DNA of 64,000 bases, taken from the NCBI GenBank assembly GCA_015487785.1, contig WFPC01000029.1, forward strand, positions 1 to 64,000, in the 5' to 3' direction. This DNA comes from Gammaproteobacteria bacterium. Lineage in GTDB: Bacteria > Pseudomonadota > Gammaproteobacteria > S012-40. The notes beneath the pieces were generated by a model. The model saw nothing but the letters and a program-made list of their open reading frames with translations. It searched no databases and was not told the origin of the DNA. The first letter of the stretch is position 1. Each line of letters opens with the position of its first letter. Position numbers and translations under genes: made by a program. Positions 18,692 to 29,510 of this stretch are shown here, piece by piece.

Positions 18692-20500
18692 TTGTCGCCG
18701 ATGCAGCCCGCCCCAAATTGTCCTCTCTGGCTGGTTCGTTTGTTTCCTTTCATCAGATGGTGGCACCGGGTCAATCCGGACAGCCTGCGCAGTGATTTCT
18801 GGGCCGGACTCACTGGCGCCATCGTCGTCTTGCCCCAGGGGGTGGCGTTTGCCACCATCGCCGGCATGCCGCCGGAATACGGGCTCTACGCCGGCATGGT
18901 GCCGGCCATCGTGGCGGCCTTGTTCGGTTCGTCCTGGCACTTGGTTTCGGGGCCCACCACGGCGGCTTCCATCGTGCTTTTCTCTGGCCTGAGCGAGTTC
19001 GCCGAGCCTGGCAGCGTGGACTATGTGCGCTTGGCCCTCACGTTGACCTTCATGGTGGGGGCGATCCAGCTCACCATGGGCCTGGCGCGGCTGGGCACCC
19101 TGGTGAATTTCATTTCCCATTCGGTGGTCATCGGTTTCACCGCCGGGGCGGCCATCCTGATCATCGCCAATCAGGTGAAGCATTTCTTCGGCCTGGAGAT
19201 TCCCCGCGGCAGTCATTTCTACGAGGTGATCCTCTATTTCTTCTCCCACCTGGGCGAGGTCAATGTCTATGTCGCCGCGGTGGGGGTGGTGACCCTGGCC
19301 ACGGGGATTCTCACCCGGCGCTACCTGCCGCGGGTGCCCTACATGATCGTGGCCATGCTGGTGGGTAGTCTGGTGTCGGTGGCACTCAACGGGCTGCTGG
19401 GACAGGAGCATACCGGCATCGCCACCGTGGGCGCCCTGCCGGCTTCCCTGCCGCCCCTGTCGTCGCCGGATCTCAGCCTGGAGACCATCAAGCAACTGGC
19501 ACCCATCGCCCTGGCGGCCACGTTGTTCGCGCTCACCGAGGCGGTATCCATTGCCCGCTCCATCGCCATTCGTTCCGGCCAGCAGATCGATGGTAACCAG
19601 GAATTCATCGGCCAGGGGCTGTCCAATGTGGCCGGCAGTTTCTTTTCCGGCTATGTGGCCACCGGCTCGTTCAACCGCAGCGGGCTCAATTACGAAGCCG
19701 GTGGGCAGACGCCGCTGGCGGCGGTGTTCGGTGCTCTTCTGCTGATGCTGGTGGTCCTGGTGGTGGCGCCCTATGCCTCCTATCTGCCCAATGCGGCCAT
19801 GGCGGGCATTCTGTTCCTGGTGGCCTGGGGCCTGATCGATTTCCATCATATCCGGCGCATCATCCGGGCCAGCCGCTCGGAGACGGCGATTCTGGCAACC
19901 ACCTTTTTCGGGGTGTTGTTCCTGGAACTGGAATTCGCTATTTTCCTCGGCGTGATGCTGTCGCTGGCGCTCTATCTAAACCGCACTTCCCATCCGAAAG
20001 TGTTGTCGCGGGTGCCCGATCCCCGCCTGCCCAACCGCCGTTTCAATACCGATTCCACTCTGCCCGAGTGCCCCCAGCTCAAGTTGGTGCGGGTGGATGG
20101 TTCGCTGTTTTTCGGCGCGGTGGACCACGTGCGCGACCGGCTCAAGCATTTCGAGCTGACTCACCCGGGCCAGAAGCATCTGCTGTTGGTGGCCTCGGGG
20201 ATCAATTTCGTCGACGTGGCCGGGGCCGAGTTGCTCACCGAGGAGGCCAGGCAACGGCGCAAGCGCGGTGGTGGTCTGTATATCTACGACACCAAGGAAG
20301 GGGTGTGCGAGAGTCTACGCCGGGGTGGTTATATCGACGAGATCGGCCGCGATCATTTCTATTCTTCCAAGAAAGAGGCCATCAATCACATCGTATTGCA
20401 CCGGCTGGACCATGCCATCTGCCGCCGTTGCGACAAGCGCATCTTCCAGGAGTGTGCTCAGTTGCCGGGGCCGGAACAGGATCAGGACAGCGGCCGGTAA
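18692..20500 (+). CDS. SulP family inorganic anion transporter with C-terminal STAS domain
   Basis: DFWAGLTGAIVVLPQGVAFATIAGMPPEYGLYAGMVPAIVAALFGSSWHLVSGPT; C-terminal STAS region GINFVDVAGAELL. Confidence 0.93.
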   Translation: MSPMQPAPNCPLWLVRLFPFIRWWHRVNPDSLRSDFWAGLTGAIVVLPQGVAFATIAGMPPEYGLYAGMVPAIVAALFGSSWHLVSGPTTAASIVLFSGLSEFAEPGSVDYVRLALTLTFMVGAIQLTMGLARLGTLVNFISHSVVIGFTAGAAILIIANQVKHFFGLEIPRGSHFYEVILYFFSHLGEVNVYVAAVGVVTLATGILTRRYLPRVPYMIVAMLVGSLVSVALNGLLGQEHTGIATVGALPASLPPLSSPDLSLETIKQLAPIALAATLFALTEAVSIARSIAIRSGQQIDGNQEFIGQGLSNVAGSFFSGYVATGSFNRSGLNYEAGGQTPLAAVFGALLLMLVVLVVAPYASYLPNAAMAGILFLVAWGLIDFHHIRRIIRASRSETAILATTFFGVLFLELEFAIFLGVMLSLALYLNRTSHPKVLSRVPDPRLPNRRFNTDSTLPECPQLKLVRVDGSLFFGAVDHVRDRLKHFELTHPGQKHLLLVASGINFVDVAGAELLTEEARQRRKRGGGLYIYDTKEGVCESLRRGGYIDEIGRDHFYSSKKEAINHIVLHRLDHAICRRCDKRIFQECAQLPGPEQDQDSGR

Positions 20501-21291
20501 CGGTCGATGGCAAAGTCGATGGGCGTGTGTAGCCGCTCTAGCGCCAGTACCCGTTGCTGGCGCTGGTGGTCCAGGTGCCAGTAGAACGGCGTCATGCGCA
20601 GCAGGTCGGCGATGGCCTGGCGATCTTCCAGTACGTGTTCCCGTTGTACTCTCAGGCGTTGTTCCAGCCTGAAACCGGTCAGTTCCGGCGCCGCTTCCGG
20701 GTGTCGCCGAACTTGTTCGTAGATCAGTTCCTTGAGTCCCAGCAGGTGGTCGGGCCCCGGGCGTACCACCAGCAGTACGCCGTCCTTGGTCAGTACGCGG
20801 CGCAGTTCCTCCGCCGGGGCCGGGGCGTAGATGTTGATAACCAAGTCGAAGACATGATCGAAAAAGGGTAGATCGAAGCTGCTGGCCACGGCGAAGTGGG
20901 CCTGTGGGTCGAGCCGGGCCGCCAGGGCGATGGCAGGCTTGGAGATGTCGATGCCATGGACGAGTAGTTCGGGCCGGTGCCGGTGCAGTCGGGCGGTGTA
21001 GGAGCCCTCGCCACAGCCCACGTCGAGCAGGTTGCAGGCCGTACCGGCATGGGTATCGATCTGCCGGGCTAGGCTTGTCATCAGCTCATCGTAGTGGCCG
21101 GCGGCGAGAAAGGCGCGGCGTGCCCGTACCATGGCCTGGTTGTCGCCGGGGCGGCGGGAGTTTTTACGTTGTACCGGCAGCAGGTTGACATAGCCCTGGC
21201 GGGCACGGTCGAAACGATGGCCGCGTGCGCAGGCGAGGCCTCCGGCCTGGGCGAGCAGGGGCTGCCGGCACAGGGGGCAGCGGTAGTTCAT
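20482..21291 (-). CDS. rlmA: 23S rRNA (guanine(745)-N(1))-methyltransferase-like protein
   Basis: [39 protein letters not shown] motif [13 protein letters not shown]-terminal extension in the ORF track rejected. Confidence 0.88.
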   Translation of the reverse strand: MNYRCPLCRQPLLAQAGGLACARGHRFDRARQGYVNLLPVQRKNSRRPGDNQAMVRARRAFLAAGHYDELMTSLARQIDTHAGTACNLLDVGCGEGSYTARLHRHRPELLVHGIDISKPAIALAARLDPQAHFAVASSFDLPFFDHVFDLVINIYAPAPAEELRRVLTKDGVLLVVRPGPDHLLGLKELIYEQVRRHPEAAPELTGFRLEQRLRVQREHVLEDRQAIADLLRMTPFYWHLDHQRQQRVLALERLHTPIDFAIDRYRPLS

Positions 21292-22103
21292 GTCTGGCAA
21301 CGGCCGCAGTAGAAACTGTTGCGCTGGCCGATGACGCGGCTGCGCAGGGGTTGTCCGCACCCTGGGCAGGCCTCGCCGGCGCGACCGTACACCCGCAGTC
21401 GCTGGGCGAAATAGCCCGGCCGGCCCTCGCTGTCGGTGAAGTCTTTCAAGGTGGTGCCGCCTTGTTCGATGGCGGCGGCCAGTACCGTCTTGATGTGTTC
21501 GGCCAGTTGCCGGCAGCGCTGGCGGGAGACTCTGCCCGCCGCCCGCGCGGGATGGATTCCGGCTAGAAACAAAGCTTCGTTGGCGTAGATGTTGCCCACC
21601 CCCACCACGATACGGTTGTCCATGATCAGGTTCTTGATGGCACAGTGCCGGCCATGTGCCTGGCTGGCCAGATAATCGCCGTGGAAGGCCGCCGACAGGG
21701 GTTCCGGGCCCAGGGCGCGCAACAGTGGATGATCGAGCGGGTGTGCGCCGGCCCACAGGATGGCGCCGAAGCGGCGTGGGTCACGATAGCGCAGGCAGGT
21801 TCCGGACTGGAACACCAGGTCCACGTGATCGTGTTTTTGCACCGGAGTGTCTTCGTTCAGCAGGCGCAGGCTGCCGGACATGCCCAGATGAATCAACAGG
21901 CTGCCGCGCTCGAAGTCCAGCAGCAGGTATTTGGCGCGGCGTCGCACCCGGTGCAGAGTCTGGCCGCGCAGTAGGCCGTCCAGGCCCCGGGTCACCGGCC
22001 AGCGCAAGCGGCGCTGGCGAATCACCACTTGGCGCAGGCATTGGTTCTCCAGGTGGGGTGCGATGCCGCGGCGGGTGGTTTCCACCTCCGGCAGCTCAGG
22101 CAT
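21288..22103 (-). CDS. mutM: formamidopyrimidine-DNA glycosylase
   Basis: [15 protein letters not shown]-terminal zinc finger [25 protein letters not shown]. Confidence 0.97.
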   Translation of the reverse strand: MPELPEVETTRRGIAPHLENQCLRQVVIRQRRLRWPVTRGLDGLLRGQTLHRVRRRAKYLLLDFERGSLLIHLGMSGSLRLLNEDTPVQKHDHVDLVFQSGTCLRYRDPRRFGAILWAGAHPLDHPLLRALGPEPLSAAFHGDYLASQAHGRHCAIKNLIMDNRIVVGVGNIYANEALFLAGIHPARAAGRVSRQRCRQLAEHIKTVLAAAIEQGGTTLKDFTDSEGRPGYFAQRLRVYGRAGEACPGCGQPLRSRVIGQRNSFYCGRCQT

Positions 22104-22938
22104 CGTCGTCGTCCAGGCGGGTGAGACGCTGGCGCGTGTCGGGAGGGAAGTGATAGGCCAGGCCCAGGTCGTTGCGGATCAACAGCCACTCGCCTTCGGC
22201 CTCGGTCTGGTCGAAGCCCAGCCAGCGCCCGTCGTCCAGTTGCAGGCGTATACGGTCCTTGCCCGGCGAATGGCGACTCACTTGCATGGCCTGGGCCTGG
22301 CGCCATTGGTCCAGCAGGCGGTTGATGCGGTCTTGGGAAATGTCGCGTGGCGGCTGGAGCTGCCAATTGCCGTCTTCGTCACGTTGCAGACGCTGGCCGT
22401 CGGGCAGTTCCAGGGCCTCGATGCGGGTCTGCGCCGGCAGAGGAGCCGGGCGCAGGTAGTCGGTGTCGGCGGCCACCAAGTGAATATAGTGGCGGTCGTC
22501 GATCAGGTGGATGGTGTCGTCCAGCCGCACGTAACGACGGTGGGTCAGAGGTTCGCTGTCGCCGAACAGCAGTGTCACTGTGTCGAGGCGCAGGCTGATA
22601 CGGGGTTCAGCCAGGCCGTACTGGGCCAGCTCGGCGGGGGCGGGGAAACGCGTTTCGCTGGGGCTGCGTGCCAGTTCCAGCAGTTGGCGGATACGCCAGG
22701 CGTTGGCCGGCAGCCAGCGTTCGTCCAGCCGCAGTTGCCATTGATCACCCTGACGGCGCAGGACGATGGAGTCTTGTCGTGGGCGTTGGATCTCGATGCG
22801 CTGGATACGCTCCGGATCCAGCGTGGTCAGCGCCGGTTTGGCCGGTTTTTCTTCTTCCAGGCCGGGTTGCAGGAAGGCCACCACCCCCAGGACCAGTACC
22901 GCAGCGAGCAGGATCAGATTGAGCCGGTTGCGGTTCAT
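22096..22938 (-). CDS. DUF4340-type exported/membrane-anchored protein
   Basis: [22 protein letters not shown] anchor; repeated beta-rich segments; follows a GldG-like gene. Confidence 0.7.
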   Translation of the reverse strand: MNRNRLNLILLAAVLVLGVVAFLQPGLEEEKPAKPALTTLDPERIQRIEIQRPRQDSIVLRRQGDQWQLRLDERWLPANAWRIRQLLELARSPSETRFPAPAELAQYGLAEPRISLRLDTVTLLFGDSEPLTHRRYVRLDDTIHLIDDRHYIHLVAADTDYLRPAPLPAQTRIEALELPDGQRLQRDEDGNWQLQPPRDISQDRINRLLDQWRQAQAMQVSRHSPGKDRIRLQLDDGRWLGFDQTEAEGEWLLIRNDLGLAYHFPPDTRQRLTRLDDDDA

Positions 22939-24311
22939 GCCCGCCGCCGCCTCCACCAGATGACCAGGCCGCAGCTCAGCAGTCCCAGGGGTAGCACCAG
23001 CAGGAAACCGAAGCCGATCACCGCCTGGGCGGTGCTGGAGAGCTGTAACTGGCGATCCGGCGCGGTCTTGGCCGGGATGTTGATCAGGGCATCGTCATGG
23101 CTGAGCCAGTTGACGATGTTCAGGCCCAGGTCCAGGTTGCCTCCCTGGCCCAGGTAACTGTCGGAGAGAAAATCGGCATCGCCGATCACCACCACCCGTT
23201 GCCGGCGTTCCGGGTGGTCTTGCTCCTCCTCGGTGTCGCTGGCGAGGTTGCGGTCCAGGGCCAGGCCCAGGGTCAGCGGGCCGGCGATGTCCTCGCCGGG
23301 ATCGAGGGTGATTTCGCCACTCAGTTCGCCGCTCTCGGCCCAGCTACGTGGCAGGGTCTCGAGGAAGGGGGTGCTGTCCCAGGCACCGGCATCGTTGGAT
23401 TCCAGGCCCCGCGCCACCGGGAACAGGGTCAGGGTGTCGAAGTCGCGGGTGATGGGGTGGAAGGGGTAGTCGGCCACCAGGGCCAGGCGCGGGTCGCCCA
23501 GGCCCAGCAACTGGGTGTTGGGGTCCACGATCACGCCGGGCAAGGGGTCCACGCCCAGTTGTTCGGCCAGGCCGTCGAGGCCGTGCAGGGGGCCGGGTTC
23601 CACCAGCCACAGCAGGTTGCCGCCGCCTTCGAGGTAGGCCTGAATCTGGCGCTGTTCACCTTCCAACAGTTCGGCCTGGGGATCGGCGATCACCAGCACC
23701 GAGGTGTTCTCGGGAATGGCGTTTTCACTGGCCAGCTTGAGTTCCCGCACCTGCAGGCCGCGATTGCGCAGTTCACGGGCAAAAGCCCGGTAGTCGTAAC
23801 CGGCATCGCCGTTGGGGCTGCGCTCGTCATGCCCGGCGAGGAACACCACCCAGCGTTCGCCACTGCGTCGCAGGCGTTGCAGGGCATTGGTGAGTGCTTG
23901 CTCCGACAGTTCCAGCAGGTGTTCCTTGCGCTCGCCATACTCCACCAGCAGCTCGCCCTCGCGGCTGATGCCCTGTTCCCGCACCAGGGCCGGCTCGGTG
24001 GCCGGGTCGATGAATTCCAGCCGGATGTCGGCCCCGGCGCGACGGTAACGATCCAGCAGGCGTTCGATCTGCTGGCGCAGGGCGGGATCTGCACCGCCGA
24101 CGAAGGCGCGTACCCGTATGGGCCGATCCAGGCCCGCCAGCACCGCGCGTGTGGCCTCGGAGGCGGTGTTGCGCTGGTTGGCGCTCCAGTCGGCCTGGTA
24201 GTCGTAGCGCAGGCTCAGCCAGCCCAGCAGGCCCAGCAGACTGAGAAACAGCAGCAGGAACACGGTGTTCTGCAGGCGCAGGCGGCGTTTGGTGCGGGCG
24301 TCGACTTGCAT
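22935..24311 (-). CDS. GldG-family ABC transporter auxiliary protein
   Basis: N- and C-terminal TM segments; VFLAGHDERSPNGDAGYDYRAFARELRNRGLQVREL typical of GldG/DUF4350-like region. Confidence 0.8.
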   Translation of the reverse strand: MQVDARTKRRLRLQNTVFLLLFLSLLGLLGWLSLRYDYQADWSANQRNTASEATRAVLAGLDRPIRVRAFVGGADPALRQQIERLLDRYRRAGADIRLEFIDPATEPALVREQGISREGELLVEYGERKEHLLELSEQALTNALQRLRRSGERWVVFLAGHDERSPNGDAGYDYRAFARELRNRGLQVRELKLASENAIPENTSVLVIADPQAELLEGEQRQIQAYLEGGGNLLWLVEPGPLHGLDGLAEQLGVDPLPGVIVDPNTQLLGLGDPRLALVADYPFHPITRDFDTLTLFPVARGLESNDAGAWDSTPFLETLPRSWAESGELSGEITLDPGEDIAGPLTLGLALDRNLASDTEEEQDHPERRQRVVVIGDADFLSDSYLGQGGNLDLGLNIVNWLSHDDALINIPAKTAPDRQLQLSSTAQAVIGFGFLLVLPLGLLSCGLVIWWRRRRA

Positions 24312-24312
24312 T

Positions 24313-25071
24313 TCAGTGTTGCAGGCGATCGTTGTCCAGGCGGCGGATGCCCAGGACCAGAAAAGCGATGATGAACAGCAGGTAGTAGACCACGTCGCTG
24401 GTTTTGAATACCCCTTCGAGCAGGGCCTCGTAATGGCGCAGCAGCGAGAGATAGCTCAGCACCGAGCGCCCCGCGCCCTCGAGACTGTTGCCGGCCCAGT
24501 CCAGCACCCATAACAGCAACAACAGGCCGAAGCTGGCCACGGCGGCGGCGGCCGGTTGACTGGTGAGCGTGGAGAAGAACAGGCCGGCGGCAGCGAAGGC
24601 TCCCAACAGCAGGCTCAGCCCCAGCAGGCCCGAGAACAGCACCCCCCAGTCCAGTGAGCCGCCCAGCAGCAGCGACAGCGGCATCAGGCAGATCAGGCCC
24701 AGCATCACGGCGAGAAAACCCATTACGCCGAGGAACTTGCCGAGGACGATCTCAGTCATGGACAGCGGCGCGCTGAACAACAGGCTCAGGGTACGGTTGC
24801 GACGCTCGTCGGCCACCAGGCGCATGGTGAGAAGGGGGATCACCAGCAGCAGTACGATGGCGGCATTGCCGAACAGGGGCGCGACCACCAACTGGGTCAG
24901 GCCGGGGGCGCCCTCCAGGCTGGCCAGTCGCGGCAGCAGTTGCAGGTAGAAGTCCACCTGGCCCAGGAAGAGATAGCCCAGCAGCAATTGCACTACCGCC
25001 AGGATGGTCCAGGCCAGTGGCGACAGGAACAGGCTGCGCAATTCGCGTCCGGCAAGGGTCAGTAGCATCAT
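24313..25071 (-). CDS. ABC-2 type transporter permease (GldF-like)
   Basis: MMLLTLAGRELRSLFLSPLAWTI; multiple TM; RLVADERRNRTLSLLFSAPLSMTEIVLGKFLG. Confidence 0.85.
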   Translation of the reverse strand: MMLLTLAGRELRSLFLSPLAWTILAVVQLLLGYLFLGQVDFYLQLLPRLASLEGAPGLTQLVVAPLFGNAAIVLLLVIPLLTMRLVADERRNRTLSLLFSAPLSMTEIVLGKFLGVMGFLAVMLGLICLMPLSLLLGGSLDWGVLFSGLLGLSLLLGAFAAAGLFFSTLTSQPAAAAVASFGLLLLLWVLDWAGNSLEGAGRSVLSYLSLLRHYEALLEGVFKTSDVVYYLLFIIAFLVLGIRRLDNDRLQH

Positions 25072-26018
25072 GCGGCCTCGGCCTCCTGGTCGTCTTCCCG
25101 GCAGGTGAGTTCCACGAAGACATCCTCCAGCGACAAGCGTTGCGGGGTGAGTTCGAACAGCCCCCAATCCTGTTCCACCGCGTGCCGGGCCAGGCTTTCC
25201 GCCGGGTCGGCCTCGGCGGCATAATGAATCTGCAGGTGTTGCGCATCGATTCGTTCCACCTGTTCCACCCCCGGTAGTGCTTCCAGCTCGGCCAGGGGCG
25301 GCGGCCGGCGCAGGCCGAGTATCAGTCGTCCGCCGCGCATGTTCTGTTCCAGGCCGGCGATGCTGTCACTGTAGACCAGCCGTCCCCGGTTGATGATCAG
25401 CACCCGGTCGCAGGTGGCCTGCACTTCCGGCAGGATGTGGGTGGACAGGATCACGCTGTGGTCATTGCCCAGCTCGCGGATCAGCGCGCGGATCTCGCGG
25501 ATCTGGATGGGGTCCAGGCCTACCGTGGGCTCGTCCAGGATCACCACGCTGGGGTTGTGGATGATGGCCTGGGCGATGCCCACCCGTTGCTGGTAACCCT
25601 TGGAGAGATTGCCGATCAGGCGTCGCCCCACCTGTTCCAATCCGCAGCGCTGCTTGGCGCGCGCCACCGCCGCTGTGCGCTCGGTGCGTGGGATGCGGTT
25701 GAGGCGGGCGCAGAAACGCAGGTATTCGTCCACCGTCAGTTCCCGGTACAGGGGCGGCTGCTCGGGCAGGTAGCCCAGGTGGGCCTTGGCCTGCCTGGGT
25801 TGATCCAGGATGTCGATCCCGTCGATGAGAATGCGTCCGCGGCTGGGCGCCAGGGTGCCGGCGATCATCTGCATGGTGGTGGATTTGCCGGCGCCATTGG
25901 GACCGAGAAAACCCACCACCTCACCGCGGCCGATCTCGAATTCCATGGCATCGACAGCCAGGGTGACACCGTAATAACGGGAAACCTGTTCGAGCTGAAC
26001 TAAGGGTTGGTACTTCAT
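25068..26018 (-). CDS. ABC transporter ATP-binding protein (GldA-like)
   Basis: Walker A GPNGAGKST, signature LSKGYQQRVGIAQA, Walker B VVILDEPTVGLDP. Confidence 0.93.
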   Translation of the reverse strand: MKYQPLVQLEQVSRYYGVTLAVDAMEFEIGRGEVVGFLGPNGAGKSTTMQMIAGTLAPSRGRILIDGIDILDQPRQAKAHLGYLPEQPPLYRELTVDEYLRFCARLNRIPRTERTAAVARAKQRCGLEQVGRRLIGNLSKGYQQRVGIAQAIIHNPSVVILDEPTVGLDPIQIREIRALIRELGNDHSVILSTHILPEVQATCDRVLIINRGRLVYSDSIAGLEQNMRGGRLILGLRRPPPLAELEALPGVEQVERIDAQHLQIHYAAEADPAESLARHAVEQDWGLFELTPQRLSLEDVFVELTCREDDQEAEAA

Positions 26019-26190
26019 GAGTGCCCTATATTATGGGCAATTTTCACGTTTTGCCAAGTCGTCGAGAGGTTTCCCGGTTTGAAAATGACTGGCCGGCAGG
26101 GCAGTATGCAGACAGATAGCGGATGAGGTGGAACATGCGGCGATATTGGTCAATGATGGTCTGCGCAGCCGGGCCGGGGAGGAGTTGAAG

Positions 26191-28158
26191 GTGCTGCTTG
26201 GCGTGGATACCGGTGGTACGTTCACCGATTTCGTAGTGTGGGACGGCGCGCATCTGCGGGTACACAAGGTTTTGTCCACTCCCGAGGCGCCCGAACGGGC
26301 CATCCTCCAGGGGATGGCCGAGCTGGGCCTGGAGCGGGAGGGCCTGTCCATCGTGCATGGATCCACCGTGGCCACCAACGCGGTGCTGGAGCGCAAGGGT
26401 GTGCGCACGGTGTTCATCACCAATTACGGTCTGCGCGACCTGCTCACCATCGGCCGCCAGGCCCGGCGTGAGTTGTATAACCTACAGCCGGCTCCCCAGG
26501 AGCCGCCGGTGCCGGCCTCCCTGTGTCTGGAAACCGGCGGGCGGCTGGGCGCCGACGGCCGGGTGGTGGAGCCGCTCACCGATTATGAGCTGGAATGCCT
26601 GGCCCATTGCCTGCGTCAATTGGAGCCCGAGGCGGTGGCTATCAATCTGTTGTTTGCCTTTCTCGACGACCGCTTCGAGCGACAGGTGGAAGCGGTAGTG
26701 CCACCCGGAACCTTCGTGTCGCGTTCCTCCGATGTGTTGCCCGAATACAAGGAATACGAGCGCGGCATCACTACTTGGCTCAATGCCTACGTGGGGCCGT
26801 TGGTGCAGCATTATCTGCGCCGCCTGGCCAGCAAAGTGGCGCCGGCCAGGCTGAGTATCATGCAGAGTTCCGGCGGTACCACCGAGGCGGAGCAAGCCGG
26901 TCGGCGGGCGGTGCACCTGCTGCTGTCGGGGCCGGCGGGCGGGTTGATGGGGGCGCGTTTCATCGGTCGGCAGGCTGGGTGTGAGCGCTTGCTCACTTTC
27001 GACATGGGGGGGACGTCCACCGACGTGGCCCTGATCGAGGGCGATATCCGCCTCACTAACGAGGGGCATATCGGCGAGTTTCCGGTGCTGGTGCCCATGG
27101 TGGACATGCACACCATAGGCGCCGGTGGCGGTTCCATCGCCAGCCTGGATGCCGGGGGGCTGCTGCGCGTGGGGCCGGAGTCGGCCGGGGCCAGCCCGGG
27201 GCCGGCCTGTTATGGCCGGGGCGGACAACAGCCCACGGTGACCGATGCCAATCTGATTCTCGGCCGGCTGCGCCCCGAGGCCTTTCTGGGGGGAGGCATG
27301 GCGCTGGATGAGGCTGCCGCGCGGGCCGCCATGGCGCCCCTGGCCGAGGGGCTGGGCTGTGGGGTGGAGCAAGCCGCCGAGGGCATTGTGCGTCTGGCCA
27401 ACGAGCACATGGCCCAGGCCCTGCGGGTGATATCGGTACAGCGTGGCGTCGATCCACGGGATTTCACCCTGATGTCCTTCGGCGGCGCGGGTGGCCTGCA
27501 CGTGTGTGCCCTGGCCGAGGCCCTGGGCATGCGCCAGGCCCTGGTGCCGGTGCACGGCGGGGTGTTGTCGGCGTTGGGCATGTTGTCGGCGCCGCGTTCG
27601 CGCGATCTCTCGCGTACCCTGGGCGGGTTGCTGGCGGACTATGCCGAGCCCCGTATCGAGGAACTGTTCGACGACTTGTTCCGCCAGGCCGCCGAAGCTC
27701 TGGCGCGCGAGGGTGTGGCGCGGGAGCAATTGCAGCGCCGTCCCTCGCTGGATCTGCGCTATCAGGGCCAGTCCTATACCCTCAACATACCTTGGCAGGG
27801 CCGGGCCGCCACGGCCGAGGCCTTCCATGCAACCCATGCCGCACGCTACGGTCACAGTCTGCAGGAGCCCATAGAACTGGTCAACCTGCGCATGCAGGTG
27901 CGAGGCCCGTTGCCGGAGCTGAGCTTGCCGGCGCTGACGCCTCGTTCGTCCAGCAGGCCACGCCAGCGATTGAGTCTGCCGGGTATCAGCGGGGAGGTGG
28001 CACTGTGGGAGCGGGCGGAGTTGGCGCCGGATACGGTTTTGCATGGTCCGGCGCTGATCACCGAGACAGTGTCCACCACCTGGCTGGCAGCGGGCTGGCA
28101 GGCGCGAATGGACACATGGGGTAATCTCTTGCTGCACAAGACGACACACACGGTATGA
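26191..28158 (+). CDS. hydantoinase/oxoprolinase family protein (HyuA-like)
   Basis: LLGVDTGGTFTDFV, STVATNAVLERKG, LLTFDMGGTSTDVAL, VDMHTIGAGGGSIA motifs; start approximate (26185 or 26191). Confidence 0.9.
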   Translation: MLLGVDTGGTFTDFVVWDGAHLRVHKVLSTPEAPERAILQGMAELGLEREGLSIVHGSTVATNAVLERKGVRTVFITNYGLRDLLTIGRQARRELYNLQPAPQEPPVPASLCLETGGRLGADGRVVEPLTDYELECLAHCLRQLEPEAVAINLLFAFLDDRFERQVEAVVPPGTFVSRSSDVLPEYKEYERGITTWLNAYVGPLVQHYLRRLASKVAPARLSIMQSSGGTTEAEQAGRRAVHLLLSGPAGGLMGARFIGRQAGCERLLTFDMGGTSTDVALIEGDIRLTNEGHIGEFPVLVPMVDMHTIGAGGGSIASLDAGGLLRVGPESAGASPGPACYGRGGQQPTVTDANLILGRLRPEAFLGGGMALDEAAARAAMAPLAEGLGCGVEQAAEGIVRLANEHMAQALRVISVQRGVDPRDFTLMSFGGAGGLHVCALAEALGMRQALVPVHGGVLSALGMLSAPRSRDLSRTLGGLLADYAEPRIEELFDDLFRQAAEALAREGVAREQLQRRPSLDLRYQGQSYTLNIPWQGRAATAEAFHATHAARYGHSLQEPIELVNLRMQVRGPLPELSLPALTPRSSSRPRQRLSLPGISGEVALWERAELAPDTVLHGPALITETVSTTWLAAGWQARMDTWGNLLLHKTTHTV

Positions 28159-29501
28159 AACGCGGGTTGTGGCCGCTGCTGGGGCTGTTTTTGCTGAGCG
28201 CCTGCGGGCAGAAGTCGGTGGAGAATCTCGACAGTACAATCAGCATCCAGAGCAATGCCTATTTCGTGGCCTTCCAGGATGGTGGGCCGGATGCTCCGTG
28301 GCAGGTGCGGGTGCGTGACAACAGTGACTACAGCCCACTGTCGCGGGGAGTGAGTGTGGACGACAGCAGCCGGCGTTTCGGCCTGGTATTCGTGTGTCCC
28401 TCCCTGGGCGGGGACGATGCCCACCAGGTCTTTCTCTACCTGGGTGTCACCAGCGAGATCCGTAGCCTGGATCACACCTGCCGCAAGGCCGATCAGGATC
28501 GCAGCCTGCAGCGGATCTATGGCAGTGTGCGTGGCCTAGCGGCCAACGACGGCATCAATCCCGGCGAGATGGCGATGGTGGCGCTGGCGCCGGAGGTAAG
28601 TCTGCGTGCCTACGAGGGGTATGCCGCCAAGAGCTTTCTGCGCCGGCGTGATGTGCTGGCCTTCAAGGGTCCGCTGGACCCCGCCAACAACCGCATCACG
28701 CCCAAGCGCTTCTATCGCCGCCTCAATACCGACAAGACCGAATTGGTGCGCGCCGACATCGATTTCGACGACACAGGCCTGACCGCCGATGTCACCGGCA
28801 AGATCCCGGGCCAGGTGAGCATCGACGGCCTGCAAGAGGGCGAGAGCCTGCATGCGGTGGTGGGCTTCATCAGCGAGCAAGGCAGTTTCCTGCCACTGAC
28901 CGAGGCGACGGATAGTGTGTTCGACTACTGGGGGGTGCCGCGGCTGCGCAAGAGCGGAGAGGCTTTTTATGGCGACGGGGAAGGGCACCAGTTGCGTGTG
29001 ACCGTGCGTGATGCCCAGGGTCAGGCCAATCGCAGGCTGGTGGTGTTGTTCCACCAGCAACAGGATGTTGATGTGACGATACCGCGCTTGCCGTCGCCGC
29101 AGGCCCGCTACACGGTGTCATTGCGTGACGCGGGCTCACGGCGCGAGGTGAATGCGCAGGTGCCCAGTTACTACGATGCCAATTATGGTGCCGGTATTCT
29201 CTACCGGCTCGATTTCCAGGGCCAGGCCAGCAGCGGTGGTCGGCCCTTGCAATGGACGGTGTACCTGACCCAGCAATGGCTGGGATCCACCCCCTCGCTG
29301 ACCCTGCGTCTGCCCAGCCTGGTGGGGCTGGCGGGCTGGGATCCAGCCTGGGAATTCAAGGCCGCCACGGCGGTGAGTTCGCAATTGTCCACCTATGCCA
29401 GCCGCGCCGAGGCCGGCGAGGTGCTGGAATACCTGCGCGGCGGGCGTTTCCGTGACGGCCTGGCCTATGCCGAGATCCTGCAGGCCGACGATGTTCCCTG
29501 A
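28155..29501 (+). CDS. hypothetical lipoprotein
   Basis: MKRGLWPLLGLFLLSACGQ lipobox; 448 aa; overlaps the hyuA-like stop by 4 bp. Confidence 0.65.
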   Translation: MKRGLWPLLGLFLLSACGQKSVENLDSTISIQSNAYFVAFQDGGPDAPWQVRVRDNSDYSPLSRGVSVDDSSRRFGLVFVCPSLGGDDAHQVFLYLGVTSEIRSLDHTCRKADQDRSLQRIYGSVRGLAANDGINPGEMAMVALAPEVSLRAYEGYAAKSFLRRRDVLAFKGPLDPANNRITPKRFYRRLNTDKTELVRADIDFDDTGLTADVTGKIPGQVSIDGLQEGESLHAVVGFISEQGSFLPLTEATDSVFDYWGVPRLRKSGEAFYGDGEGHQLRVTVRDAQGQANRRLVVLFHQQQDVDVTIPRLPSPQARYTVSLRDAGSRREVNAQVPSYYDANYGAGILYRLDFQGQASSGGRPLQWTVYLTQQWLGSTPSLTLRLPSLVGLAGWDPAWEFKAATAVSSQLSTYASRAEAGEVLEYLRGGRFRDGLAYAEILQADDVP

Positions 29502-29510
29502 GCCTGGTCC

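Noticed and set aside
20482-21756. 424-aa ORF suggesting an N-terminal fusion to RlmA
   Set aside because: The extension overlaps mutM in another frame; the RlmA start MNYRCPLC at 21291 fits the family.
26482-28239. 585-aa minus-strand ORF opposite the HyuA-like gene
   Set aside because: Antisense artefact with low-complexity His/Gln/Arg composition.
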